The notes under the pieces were generated by a model. The model was given only the letters and a program-made list of their open reading frames with translations. It was not told the origin of the DNA and searched no databases. Below are positions 25,502 to 33,834 of a stretch of DNA of 64,000 bases, one piece after another. Positions within the stretch are counted from its first letter, which is position 1. Every line of letters starts with the position of its first letter. The position numbers were made by a program, and so were the translations under genes. The stretch is from NCBI RefSeq assembly GCF_025403375.1, contig NZ_JAMPTM010000008.1, forward strand, positions 1-64,000, in the 5' to 3' direction. The DNA comes from Frankia gtarii (lineage in GTDB: Bacteria; Actinomycetota; Actinomycetes; Frankiales; Frankiaceae).

Positions 25502-26698
25502 ATGAGCAAAACCGCATTCGCCGGCGTGGACCGCGCTGAGATCGGCCGTGTCACCGCATCGCTGCGCGCCAGCGCGGTGGACCGTGAACGGGAGCGCATC
25601 CTGCCCGCCGACGAGATCCGCGCCCTGGTCGCGGCCGGGATCGGCGCGATCCGGGTGCCCGAGGAGTTCGGGGGCGCGGGGGCGTCCATCCGGGAACTCG
25701 CCGAGGTGCTCATCGAGCTTGCCGCCGCCGACTCGAACCTCACCATGATTCTGCGCGGTCATCTCGGTTTCGTCGAAGATCTTCGCCTTCGGCCCCGCAG
25801 CGCGGCGGTCGAGGAGCTGCTCACCGCGGCTGGCCGGGGGGAATTCATCGGACCGGCGGGGTCGGAACTCGGCGGGGCGAGCCTTTTCACGCTGAGTACC
25901 CGACTCGAGGAGAAGGACGGGCGGTTCTTCCTCGAGGGCGAGAAGTACTACACGACGGGCAGCCTGTTCGCCGACTGGGTGTGGGTGCTGGTTCCGTATG
26001 AGGGTGGGTTCGCGGGCGTCTACGTGACCCGCGACGCCCCGGGAATCAAAATCATTGATGACTGGGCCGGCTTCGGTCAGCGCCTCACCGCCAGCGGGAC
26101 GGCGACGTTCGAGCACGTCGAGATCCGGCCAGAGCTCATCTTTCCGTTCTCCGACCGCGCGTTGGCAGAATACATTCCGGCGTTCACGCAGTTCGTGCAT
26201 TCGTCGACGCAGGCCGGCATAGCGCAACGCCTGGCCGAGGACGTCGCCGACGTCGTTCGTGAGCGGTCGCGGACCTACCCGCTCGCCCCGAACGACGCCC
26301 GGCCGCAGGACGACCCACAGGTGCTGCAGGTGGTCGGCGAGATCGCGAGCGGCGCGTACAGCACCAAGGCGAACGTGCTCGCCGCCGCGGATGCCCTGGA
26401 CGCCTTCGCCGGCCCCGGGCAAGGGGCGCGGACACCCGACGCACTCGAGGCGGCGATCGTCGCCTCGTCGGCGACCCAGGTCCTCAACACCCGGCTGCTC
26501 GGCGACCTCAGCTGGCACTTCTTCGACGCCGCGAGTGCCAGCACGACGGCGAGCGCGCTGGCACTGGACCGCCACTGGCGCAATGCCCGCACCGTCTCCT
26601 CGCACAATCCCGCCATCTACAAGGCACGAACGGTCGGGCACTACCTGGTGCACGGCTCGTTCCCGGGGAAGGTGGCGTTCGGCAGCGAGGAGGGGTAG
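25502..26698 (+). CDS. Acyl-CoA dehydrogenase-fold flavin monooxygenase (DszC/SfnB-like)
   Basis: 398 residues from ATG 25502, with ATG 25490 as an alternative start. The three-part acyl-CoA dehydrogenase fold is clear: helical N-domain ('PEEFGGAGASIRELAEVLIELAAADSNL'), middle beta domain ('FLEGEKYYTTGSLFADWVWV') and C-terminal helices with 'SHNPAIYKARTVGHYLV'. The YYTTG and RTVxxHNP-like features point to the DszC/SfnB group. Those enzymes use reduced flavin and oxygen for S- or N-oxidation and do not dehydrogenate acyl-CoA. It lies next to an LLM oxidoreductase (26839), the usual partner in sulfur-compound use. A sulfonate- or sulfone-type substrate is a guess. Confidence 0.8.
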   Translation: MSKTAFAGVDRAEIGRVTASLRASAVDRERERILPADEIRALVAAGIGAIRVPEEFGGAGASIRELAEVLIELAAADSNLTMILRGHLGFVEDLRLRPRSAAVEELLTAAGRGEFIGPAGSELGGASLFTLSTRLEEKDGRFFLEGEKYYTTGSLFADWVWVLVPYEGGFAGVYVTRDAPGIKIIDDWAGFGQRLTASGTATFEHVEIRPELIFPFSDRALAEYIPAFTQFVHSSTQAGIAQRLAEDVADVVRERSRTYPLAPNDARPQDDPQVLQVVGEIASGAYSTKANVLAAADALDAFAGPGQGARTPDALEAAIVASSATQVLNTRLLGDLSWHFFDAASASTTASALALDRHWRNARTVSSHNPAIYKARTVGHYLVHGSFPGKVAFGSEEG

Positions 26699-26838
26699 CG
26701 CCCGGCACCCGTCAGCCAGTTCCGGGGAGGCGACCACCCCCGGGGAAGGGCCACCGCTGACGACCAGCGCCGGCGGCTCGAGGCCGTTGCCGACCTCATA
26801 ACCGACCGCTCACCCGCATCCCAGGAGCACGCACCACC

Positions 26839-27993
26839 ATGACCGCAACCGCACCCGGCGCGCCTACTCCGACCGCGCAGCGCCCCTTCAAGCTCGGCTT
26901 CCTGACGCACGTCAACGGACCCGGCCAGGACGCCCGGACCGTCTACCGTGAGCTGCTGGACTTCTTCCAGGCGGCCGACGACCTGGGTTACGACGGGGGC
27001 TGGGTGGCGCAGCACCATCTGCGCCGCGACTACGGCCGACTGCCGTCACCGTGGGTCTTCCTCGCCGCCGCCGCCCAGCGCGCACCACACCTCCGGCTGG
27101 GCACCGCGGTCACGACGCTGACACTCGAGGACCCGCTGCGTCTGGCCGAGGACGTGTCGGTTCTGGACGCGCTCTCCGATGGTCGGGCCGAGTTCGGGGT
27201 CGGCAGCGCCGGGGGCAGCTACGACTCGTTTCGCGCCTTCGGACGCGTGGTCAAGGACCGCCGCGAAGTCTATGATGATCATCTGGCCAGGCTGCGTGCA
27301 GCCCTCGACGGCCAGCCGTTGACCGACGCGCCGGGCGCACCCACGCTGCAACCGCATGCTCCCGGGTTGGCCGACCGGCTGTGGCAGGCCGTCGGCAACG
27401 GCGAGCGGGCCGCCGACGCCGGTCGGATCGGCGACGGGCTGCTGCTCGGCACGCACCTCCTCGACCCGGAGACGGCCCAGAAGCCGATCATCGAGGCGTA
27501 TCTGGCCGGCTGGCGGCAGACCCACGACCCGGCCGGACCTGAGCAGCCGCGGACCGGCCTCGTGCGCTGGGTCTTTCCCGCCGATGACCGGGCGGCGGCA
27601 CGCGCCGACCTGGGGCCGGCACTCGTGGTCCAGCGCGAGATGCACCGCGAGACCTACACCGAGCTCGGGGCCACCGAGCTGCTGGAGCTGAACGCCGAGC
27701 AGTTGCTCGACTACCTCCACGTCCACTGCGGCACGGTCGACGAGGTCGTCGCCTCGCTGCGGGCCGACCCGGCGCTGTTCGGCTACGCCGACTGGTTCGT
27801 GCCCATCGTCAGTCACGAACTGTCCGACGTCGACGCCGACATCCGCCGGCTCGAGATTGTCGCGACCGAGATCGCGCCGGCCTTCGGCTGGAGCCCGGCG
27901 CGTGAGACCGGCCGCGTGGCGGAGTTTCCCGACGTCAGCATCGCCGCCGTCGACGACGGCGGCAGGCGCATCCCCGCCGGGGTACGCCGGTGA
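26839..27993 (+). CDS. LLM-class flavin-dependent oxidoreductase
   Basis: 384 residues, a luciferase-like TIM-barrel protein: 'KLGFLTHVNGPG', 'DDLGYDGGWVAQHHLRRDYGRLPSPWVFLAAAAQRAPHLRLGTAVTTLTLEDPLRLAEDVSVLDALSDGRAEFGVGSG'-type pattern. FMNH2- or F420-using members share this architecture. It follows the DszC-like gene by 140 bp on the same strand and is probably cotranscribed, so the pair may act on one substrate. A reductase supplying reduced flavin is not next to it. The reaction cannot be told from sequence. Confidence 0.85.
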   Translation: MTATAPGAPTPTAQRPFKLGFLTHVNGPGQDARTVYRELLDFFQAADDLGYDGGWVAQHHLRRDYGRLPSPWVFLAAAAQRAPHLRLGTAVTTLTLEDPLRLAEDVSVLDALSDGRAEFGVGSAGGSYDSFRAFGRVVKDRREVYDDHLARLRAALDGQPLTDAPGAPTLQPHAPGLADRLWQAVGNGERAADAGRIGDGLLLGTHLLDPETAQKPIIEAYLAGWRQTHDPAGPEQPRTGLVRWVFPADDRAAARADLGPALVVQREMHRETYTELGATELLELNAEQLLDYLHVHCGTVDEVVASLRADPALFGYADWFVPIVSHELSDVDADIRRLEIVATEIAPAFGWSPARETGRVAEFPDVSIAAVDDGGRRIPAGVRR

Positions 27994-28306
27994 GGTAGGG
28001 ATCCGCGGCAGCTGAACGACCTGTCGCGCGACCGGCAGGCGGACCTGCTGGCCGCGCGACGAGTGGCGCGGGCAAGCTTGCAGTTCGTAGCAGGCACAGC
28101 TATAGTTCGTGCCACGAACTCAGCACCGGCTTTCCTGTCATCGAAAGCGCCGGCCTGTTCACCGGGCGCCCTCTCGATCGGTTCGGTCCCACGGCCAGTA
28201 CCATCCCACGACCGGCAAACCACGTGAACTCGCCGAGCCAAGCACTATTTCTCCGCCCCCTCTCCCGGCAAGCTCACCTGCGGGGCCCCGAAAGAAAGGC
28301 AAAGAA
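27994..28306. other. Promoter region and long 5' leader of the F420-type LLM gene
   Basis: It contains the MarR-type palindrome at 28104-28120, with TATAGT overlapping its left arm, and then about 185 bp of leader before the TTG start at 28307. An open frame from 28109 continues into the gene, but its composition (Arg/Pro/Ser-rich) is not that of the family. Confidence 0.5.
28082..28120. promoter_or_regulatory. MarR-type operator A (plus half site)
   Basis: AGTTCGT-GCC-ACGAACT at 28104-28120 is a perfect 7-3-7 palindrome. A degenerate copy begins with AGTTCGTAGCA at 28082. TATAGT (28101-28106), a plausible -10 box, overlaps the left arm, so binding would block transcription of the LLM gene at 28307. 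The same palindrome occurs at 31365 and 31433, and with one change at 30404. Confidence 0.7.
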
Positions 28307-29221
28307 TTGTCTGCACAAAAGGTCGTCTTCGGCTTCGGCGCGCACACCGGCATCGACGACGGGCCGGAGCTGCTCCGCACCGCCCAGCAGGCCGACCGGG
28401 ACGGGCTCGACATCTTCTCGTTGTCGGACCACCCTTACATCGGCGGACGTCTGGACGCATACGCCTCCATCGGCTACATCCTCGGTGGCACCCGGCAGAT
28501 CGCGGGCTTCGCGAACGTGAGCAACCTGCCGACCCGGCCCGCTCCCCTCCTCGCACGGGCGGTGACGTCGCTGTCGGTGCTCTCCGGCGGCCGCATCGTG
28601 CTCGGCCTCGGCGCAGGCGGACTCTGGGACCGGATCTCCGACCTCGGAGTCCCCCGGCTGTCCCCCGGTGACGCCGTGGACGCCTTCGAAGAAGCCATCG
28701 TCCTGATCAAGAAGCTGTCCGGTGGCGGTCCGCCCGTCACCTACCGAGGCCGCTTCTACCAGGTCAACCAGATCGAACCAGCACCAGTGCCCGCGCCGCC
28801 CGTATGGACCGGGTCGGTCGGCCCGAAGTCCCTGGCCGCCACCGGCCGCGTGGCCGACGGCTGGATTCCCGGCCACGCGGCGGACTGGCGCAGCGATCGG
28901 TACCAGCAGTCACGGCCGGTCATCGACGCGGCGGCGGCCGCGGTGAACCGCGACCCGCGCGAGATCCGCACCGTCTTCAACCTCCCCGGGCGGATCACCG
29001 ACCGGCCGCTGGCCGCCACCCGTGACGGCGCCGGCCGCTGGATCGGCGGTTCCCCGAGCCAGTGGGTCGAGGAACTAACCGGGGCCGTGCTGGAGCACCA
29101 GGCTTCCGGCTTCATCCTCTTCTCCCCCAGCGGCAGTTCCCAGGACATCGTCAGCGTCGGCCGCTGGGCCCACGAGATCGCCCCCGCCGTACGCGAAGCG
29201 ATCATCAAGGAGAACGGCTAG
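28307..29221 (+). CDS. LLM-class (F420-type) oxidoreductase
   Basis: 304 residues from TTG 28307, preceded by GAAAGG. It shows the F420-dependent LLM pattern: 'FGFGAHTGID', 'ADRDGLDIFSLSDHPYIGGRLDAYASIGYILGGTRQI', 'PAPLLARAVTSLSVLSGGRIVLGLGAGGLWDRI' and 'PPVWTGSVGPKSLAATGRVADGWIPG'. Such proteins transfer hydride between coenzyme F420 and small organic molecules, for instance alcohols or quinones. An operator-like palindrome lies about 190 bp upstream, and the gene is convergent with the aldo/keto reductase gene. I infer it belongs to the MarR-controlled set. Confidence 0.87.
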   Translation: MSAQKVVFGFGAHTGIDDGPELLRTAQQADRDGLDIFSLSDHPYIGGRLDAYASIGYILGGTRQIAGFANVSNLPTRPAPLLARAVTSLSVLSGGRIVLGLGAGGLWDRISDLGVPRLSPGDAVDAFEEAIVLIKKLSGGGPPVTYRGRFYQVNQIEPAPVPAPPVWTGSVGPKSLAATGRVADGWIPGHAADWRSDRYQQSRPVIDAAAAAVNRDPREIRTVFNLPGRITDRPLAATRDGAGRWIGGSPSQWVEELTGAVLEHQASGFILFSPSGSSQDIVSVGRWAHEIAPAVREAIIKENG

Positions 29222-29254
29222 AAGCAGGCCGGGCCGGCGGCGGACGCGCGAGCC

Positions 29255-29282
29255 CGACGCCGGCCGGTGCCGGTCGGCGTCG
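29255..29282. terminator. Bidirectional hairpin between convergent genes
   Basis: CGACGCCGGCCGG (29255-29267) pairs with CCGGTCGGCGTCG (29270-29282) with one G-T wobble and a 2-nt gap. It lies between the LLM stop (29221) and the aldo/keto reductase stop (29311), as expected for a shared terminator. Confidence 0.6.
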
Positions 29283-29310
29283 AGTTCCGTCTCCCGCGAA
29301 GTGGGTGTCG

Positions 29311-30285
29311 TCAGAATCCGGTCGGCTGGCGCAGCGTGTAGGGCTCGGTGAGGATGCGGATCTCGTCATCGGTGAGATGCACGTCCAGCGCCGCGGTGGT
29401 GTCTGCGAGGTGGCGGGAGTTGGTGACGCCCACGATCGGGGCGGCGACCACCGGGTTCGCCAGCACCCACGCGAGCGCGACCTGCGCCATGGGAATGGCG
29501 CGGCCCTCGGCGACCTTCTGCACGGCGTCGATGATCGGCTGATCGCCATCGCCGAAGGCCCGGCGCCCGATGGGGTCGGCGTGGAAGCGCTTGGTCTGTT
29601 CGCCGAAGGGCCGCGCGAGCCGTCCCTTGGCGAGGGGGCACCATGGGAGGCTGGCCACGCCCTGGTCCGCGAGAAGGCCGAACATCTCGCGCTCCTCTTC
29701 GCGTTGCATGAGGCTGTACTGGTTCTGCATGGAGACGAACCTGGTCCATCCGTGCAACTGCGCGATGTACTGCATCTTGGAGAACTGCCAGGCCCACATC
29801 GACGAGGCACCGAGGTAGCGGGCCTTTCCGGCTTTCACCACGTCGTGCAAGGCCTCCATGGTCTCCTCGACCGGCGTGTCCGGGTCGAAGCGGTGGATCT
29901 GGTAGAGATCGATGTAGTCGGTGCCCAGGCGGGTAAGCGACGCGTCGACCTGCTCCAGGATCGCCCTGCGTGACAGTCCCGACCCGCCCGGGCCCTTGTG
30001 CATGGGGAAGTACACCTTCGTCGCCAGGACGACGTCCTCCCGACGCGTGTACCTCTTCACCGCTCGCCCGACGATCTCCTCGGAGGTGCCGAAGCCGTAG
30101 GCGTTGGCCGTGTCCCAGAAGGTGATGCCGGCCTCGACCGCCCGCCGGAAGATCGGCTCCGCGCCGGCGTCGTCGAGGGTCCACCCGGTGAATCCGCGCG
30201 TGGAGTCGCCGAAACTCATGCAGCCGAGCGCGACGCTGCTGACCTCCAGGCTCGAGGTACCAAGGCGCACGTACTTCATAGTCAA
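29311..30285 (-). CDS. Aldo/keto reductase
   Basis: 324 residues, the usual length. Conserved features are 'ALGCMSFG', the Asp/Tyr pair in 'FWDTANAYGFGTSEEIVGRAV', the Lys in 'VVLATKVYFP', the His in 'YIDLYQIHRFDPDTPVEETMEAL' and the C-terminal cofactor-binding region. It reduces carbonyls with NADPH in the cytoplasm, in the group related to YajO and YghZ. GAGGA lies 10 nt before the ATG. A palindrome of the MarR type is centred about 127 bp upstream, with TATAGT overlapping it. Confidence 0.92.
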   Translation of the reverse strand: MTMKYVRLGTSSLEVSSVALGCMSFGDSTRGFTGWTLDDAGAEPIFRRAVEAGITFWDTANAYGFGTSEEIVGRAVKRYTRREDVVLATKVYFPMHKGPGGSGLSRRAILEQVDASLTRLGTDYIDLYQIHRFDPDTPVEETMEALHDVVKAGKARYLGASSMWAWQFSKMQYIAQLHGWTRFVSMQNQYSLMQREEEREMFGLLADQGVASLPWCPLAKGRLARPFGEQTKRFHADPIGRRAFGDGDQPIIDAVQKVAEGRAIPMAQVALAWVLANPVVAAPIVGVTNSRHLADTTAALDVHLTDDEIRILTEPYTLRQPTGF

Positions 30286-30730
30286 TTAGTTCCTCTGTTC
30301 GTGCGTGGCCGCGGTCACCTGCAGCGATCACACGCTGGGCCGAGATGCCCCCGCGAGCCCAGTACTCGACTACCCGGGTCGGGCCAGAACGCGACGGTCA
30401 CAAAGTTCGTCATGCGAACTATAACGTGATGCGCTCCGGGTCGCAAGCCGGTCCCCCGGAACACGGCAGCACGGCAGCACGGTCTCGGCGCCCCGCGGGT
30501 GCACGGGATCGTCCATCGGTCAGATCCGGAAGCATCGCCCCGACCCTCGGGGTCGGCGGCCCTCGGGACGGACCGGCAGTGCGGCCCACGGACGCCGACG
30601 ACCGTGGCCATCGCGCTCCACCGACACCGTCCCCGCGCAAGCGATGCTCGCGCTCTCCGGGTGACATTCCAAGCACGACCGTGGACATTTCCACCGACGA
30701 ACTGTATTGCCCAAGTGTTATTATCGGGGA
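30286..30730. other. Divergent regulatory region between AKR and MarR genes
   Basis: It holds the operator-like palindrome at 30404-30420 and a half site ACGAACT at 30697-30703, 28 bp before the MarR start. No gene is seen in the 445 bp. Confidence 0.5.
30404..30420. promoter_or_regulatory. MarR-type operator B
   Basis: AGTTCGT-CAT-GCGAACT differs from the perfect site by one base. On the minus strand TATAGT overlaps the arm, the same arrangement as operator A, so it should control the aldo/keto reductase starting at 30285. Confidence 0.65.
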
Positions 30731-31213
30731 ATGGGCGAGCGGAGCGACGGCCAGATCGGTGTGGTGGCCGCCCTGGTGCGGTCCTCGTTCCTGGTGAACG
30801 CCGTGTACGCCGAGGCGGGTCGTGAGCACGGACTCACCCCCCAGCAAGGGCAACTGCTTTGCGTACTGATGGCGCAACCGTACGGCATGGGTGAACTGAG
30901 CGCGATGCTCGGGCTGGCCAAATCGAGCCTCACCGGCCTGGTGGACCGCACCGAGCGCAACGGCCTGGTCCGGCGCGTGCCGGACCGGTCTGACTCACGG
31001 GCGGTCCAGGTCGCGCTCACCCCGCGGGGCAGCCGGGTCGCGGAGGCCTTCTACACCGAGACCTGCCAGCGGCTCGAGAAGCTGCCGGCGGGGCTGGGCG
31101 CGGCCGAGCGTGACACGCTTGCCACCCTGCTCGGCCGCGTCGTGCTGGACAACAAGGTGCCCGTGGTCTTCCTGGAGCCGGATCAGAACGTCCCCCCCGC
31201 CACCCGCAGTTAG
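30731..31213 (+). CDS. MarR-family transcriptional regulator
   Basis: 160 residues from ATG 30731 (GGGGA just upstream). It has a winged helix-turn-helix: 'LTPQQGQLLCVLMAQPYGMGELSAMLGLAKSSLTGLVDRTERNGLVRRVPDRSDSRAVQVALTPRG'. The RTE.NGLV.R..D..DSR pattern is the classical MarR wing. Two Cys (about 44 and 112) could in principle sense oxidants or quinones, which is inference. Near-identical palindromes in the surrounding promoters suggest it represses the LLM, aldo/keto reductase and FAD oxidoreductase genes. Its own promoter has only a half site (30697). Confidence 0.92.
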   Translation: MGERSDGQIGVVAALVRSSFLVNAVYAEAGREHGLTPQQGQLLCVLMAQPYGMGELSAMLGLAKSSLTGLVDRTERNGLVRRVPDRSDSRAVQVALTPRGSRVAEAFYTETCQRLEKLPAGLGAAERDTLATLLGRVVLDNKVPVVFLEPDQNVPPATRS

Positions 31214-31364
31214 AAGGGACACACCACGGGCGCCGCCACCAGCTGCCCGAGCGGGTCTCCCGCGCCGCACCCCGCATGGCGGTTCCGCCGGTCCGACCGC
31301 ACGAACCAAGTGAAATGTATCGAGCCACGACACGATGCCAAGCTCGACCGCGTCCCGGCATAGC

Positions 31365-31381
31365 AGTTCGTGACACGAACT
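31365..31381. promoter_or_regulatory. MarR-type operator C
   Basis: AGTTCGT-GAC-ACGAACT is a perfect 7-3-7 palindrome about 100 bp upstream of the FAD oxidoreductase ATG (31480). It is paired with operator D at 31433; the centres are 69 bp apart. Confidence 0.7.
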
Positions 31382-31432
31382 GATATCGTTCATGCCACGA
31401 GCCTCGGCGGGTTCGGATTGCACGTGTCGATC

Positions 31433-31451
31433 AAGTTCGTAGCACGAACTT
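31433..31451. promoter_or_regulatory. MarR-type operator D
   Basis: AAGTTCGT-AGC-ACGAACTT is a perfect 8-3-8 palindrome, 28 bp before the ATG of the FAD oxidoreductase. Its position suggests direct repression by occluding the start of transcription or translation. Confidence 0.7.
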
Positions 31452-31479
31452 GGCTGTTTGTCTATGGGAGCGTGAGTCC

Positions 31480-32571
31480 ATGAGTCGTACGGTCGCAGTC
31501 ATCGGTGGCGGATACGGGGGTGCCTCGGTTGCGAAGGCGCTGGACGCCGAGGCGGACGTCGTCCTCATCGATCCTCGTGACGCATTCGTCAACTCGGCGG
31601 CGTCACTGCGTGGCCTGGTGAAGCCCGATTGGGCGCCCAACCTGTTTTTCCCGTTTGCGACATGGCTCACCCGGGGCACGGCGATCCGCGACCGCGCGGC
31701 CTCGGTCGACCCCGGCGGCGTCACCCTCGCCTCGGGCCGCCGTGTCGAAGCGGACTACGTGGTGCTGGCCACCGGTTCTGACTACCCGTACCCGGCGAAG
31801 CCCGACGCCGACGCCACCAGCACGGCCCTGGACGATCTTCGCCGGACACACAAGGAGGTGGCCGCCTCCACCCGGATCCTGATCGTCGGCGCCGGCCCGG
31901 TCGGCCTGGAGCTGGCGGGCGAGATCAAGGAGGTCTGGCCCGAGAAGCAGATAACCATCGTCGACCCGGTCGCCGAGCTGCTGACCGGTTTTCAGCCCGA
32001 GGTGCGGGAGGACCTTTACCGGCAGCTCGACGAGCTCGGCATTCAGCTGCGCCTCAACACGAGCCTGACGGCGCCCCCGTCGACCAAGCCCGGCACGACG
32101 GAGTCCTTCACCGTCACCACCACCGGCGGTGACGAGATCGCCGCCGACATCTGGTTCCAGGCCTACGGCGTCAAGATCGCCAACGACTACCTCACCGACG
32201 GCCGGCTCACGACGCTCACGCCGCAGGGGCAGGTCCCCGTCACCGAGACGCTCAACGTGCGTGGCCACCAGAACGTCTACGCCGTCGGCGACATCACGGA
32301 TGTCGCCGAGGCCAAGATGGCCGGGTACGCCATGCAGCACGCCGAGGTCGTGGCGCAGAACATCCTCGCCCAGCTGCGTGGCGAGCAGCCCACCGCCACG
32401 TATCAGCCGTTGCCGTTCCCGATGATCCTGCTCCCGCTCGGCCCGCGCGGCGGTGTGGGTCAGCTGCCCTCGCCCGACGGCCCGGTCCTCGCCCCGGCCG
32501 CGACGGTCGCCGAGTACAAGGGCGCCGACATCTTCACCGGCCGCTTCGCGGCCCAGTTCAGCCCTTCCTGA
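31480..32571 (+). CDS. FSP1/AIFM2-like NAD(P)H:FAD oxidoreductase
   Basis: 363 residues from ATG 31480. Two Rossmann motifs are visible: GGGYGGASVAKAL near residue 9 for FAD and 'ILIVGAGPVGLELAGEI' near residue 140 for NAD(P)H, plus 'NVYAVGDITDVAEAKMAGYAMQHAEVVAQN' near the C-terminus. It is a pyridine-nucleotide-disulfide-type flavoprotein without the CxxC. Family members such as FSP1 and NDH-2 reduce quinones. Two operator-like palindromes lie in its promoter. I infer a quinone-reduction role within the MarR set; the substrate is unproven. Confidence 0.87.
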   Translation: MSRTVAVIGGGYGGASVAKALDAEADVVLIDPRDAFVNSAASLRGLVKPDWAPNLFFPFATWLTRGTAIRDRAASVDPGGVTLASGRRVEADYVVLATGSDYPYPAKPDADATSTALDDLRRTHKEVAASTRILIVGAGPVGLELAGEIKEVWPEKQITIVDPVAELLTGFQPEVREDLYRQLDELGIQLRLNTSLTAPPSTKPGTTESFTVTTTGGDEIAADIWFQAYGVKIANDYLTDGRLTTLTPQGQVPVTETLNVRGHQNVYAVGDITDVAEAKMAGYAMQHAEVVAQNILAQLRGEQPTATYQPLPFPMILLPLGPRGGVGQLPSPDGPVLAPAATVAEYKGADIFTGRFAAQFSPS

Positions 32572-32580
32572 TCCGGCCTT

Positions 32581-32611
32581 CCTGACCCGGCCCGACCGGG
32601 GCCGGGTCAGG
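32581..32611. terminator. Bidirectional hairpin at the end of the polyketide gene set
   Basis: CCTGACCCGGCCC (32581-32593) pairs perfectly with GGGCCGGGTCAGG (32599-32611) around a 5-nt loop. It starts 10 bp after the FAD oxidoreductase stop and lies 105 bp beyond the stop of the last leftward biosynthetic gene (32716). Confidence 0.7.
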
Positions 32612-32715
32612 CCGAGCCCGGTCGCCGCTCAGCGCGACCACCGCAGGGCTGTGCAGCCGCCCGGGCCGGCGGCACCATCCATGGACGCGCCCGGCCCGGG
32701 TTCCACCTCGGCCGA

Positions 32716-33834
32716 TCAGGCGGACAGCAGCCGGCGGGTGTAGCCGAGGGCCGCCGGTTCGAACTGCAACGCGGCGTGCGAGGCGGCGGCGTGGACGTCG
32801 CGCCAGATGCGCTGCATCCGGTGGGAGCTGGCCTGGCCCCGGGTACCGGTCACGCGAAACAACCGGTCCACCGCCCCGACGAGGATTTCCACCGCGACGG
32901 TGGCGTCGCGGTGGCTGCGTTCGGCCAGACCGTTGTCGAGCCGGCCCCGATCAGCGGTGTCGGCGATCCGCGACAGCAACAGCTCCGCCGCGTCGATCTC
33001 GGCCGCAGCCCGGGTGAAGGCGAACAGGTGTGATTCTCTGGCCACGGCGCGGGGGCCACCGGCCGGGACGGCGAGATGCTGCCCGACCAGCTCCACCGCG
33101 CCGCGGGCCGCGCCCAGGATAGGCGCCGCGAAGGTCAGGCCGTTCACCGAGAACAACGGCGCGGCCTGCGATCTGGTCGCGGGGCCGGCCAGGATGCCCT
33201 GTCTCATGTCATCCCAGCCGAACGACCGGTACTCAGGCACGAACGCCTCTTTCACGGTCAGGGTGTGGCTGCCGGTGGCGTGCATGCCGATCGTGGCCCA
33301 GGTGTTCTCGTAGCTGAACGCCTCCCGCGGGATGGCGAACACCCGCACCGTCCGGTCCCCCTCCCGGGGCAGGGCCGAGCTGACGAGTGCCCAGTCGGCA
33401 AACTCGACGCCGCTGACGTACAGCCAGGAACCGGATACGCTCCACCCGCCGGCGACCGGCCTCGCCTCGACCCCGGACGCCACCATCGAGCTCACCAGTC
33501 GCGTGTTCGGGCCCTTGACCCACACCTCTTCCTGGCCGTCGCCCGGCAGGTAGGCCCCGAACCGCCCGTTGTAGGCCAGCAGCGAGGCAATCCAGGCGGC
33601 GGACGCGCACCCGGTGCCGACCTCCGCCACCGCCCTCGCCACCGCAGCGCAGGTAGTGCTCACGCCCCCCCAGCGCTGCGGCACGAAGCAACCGGGAAAG
33701 CCCGCCGCCGACAGCGCCTCGATGGTCTCGACGCTGACCCGCCCCGAAGCATCCGCCTCGGCGGCGGTCCGGCCGGCCACCTCGACCGCGGCCCGGATCG
33801 CCGCGGAGTCCGGCCAGCTCCCGTCGGCACTCAC
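32716..33834 (-). CDS. Acyl-CoA dehydrogenase-fold flavin-dependent hydroxylase
   Basis: 372 residues. GTG 33834 overlaps the TGA of the preceding ABM gene (GTGA), which fixes the start; the longer frame to 33957 lies inside that gene. The fold is that of two-component hydroxylases (HpaH/ActVA-ORF5/NphaA type): 'PQRWGGVSTTCAAVARAVAEVGTGCASAAWIASLLAYN', 'GWSVSGSWLYVSGVEFADWALVSSALP' and 'WATIGMHATGSHTLTVKEAFVPEY'. Related enzymes in aromatic polyketide pathways hydroxylate quinone-type intermediates with FMNH2 and oxygen. The reductase partner is not in this operon. It is the last gene of the leftward set. Confidence 0.85.
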   Translation of the reverse strand: MSADGSWPDSAAIRAAVEVAGRTAAEADASGRVSVETIEALSAAGFPGCFVPQRWGGVSTTCAAVARAVAEVGTGCASAAWIASLLAYNGRFGAYLPGDGQEEVWVKGPNTRLVSSMVASGVEARPVAGGWSVSGSWLYVSGVEFADWALVSSALPREGDRTVRVFAIPREAFSYENTWATIGMHATGSHTLTVKEAFVPEYRSFGWDDMRQGILAGPATRSQAAPLFSVNGLTFAAPILGAARGAVELVGQHLAVPAGGPRAVARESHLFAFTRAAAEIDAAELLLSRIADTADRGRLDNGLAERSHRDATVAVEILVGAVDRLFRVTGTRGQASSHRMQRIWRDVHAAASHAALQFEPAALGYTRRLLSA

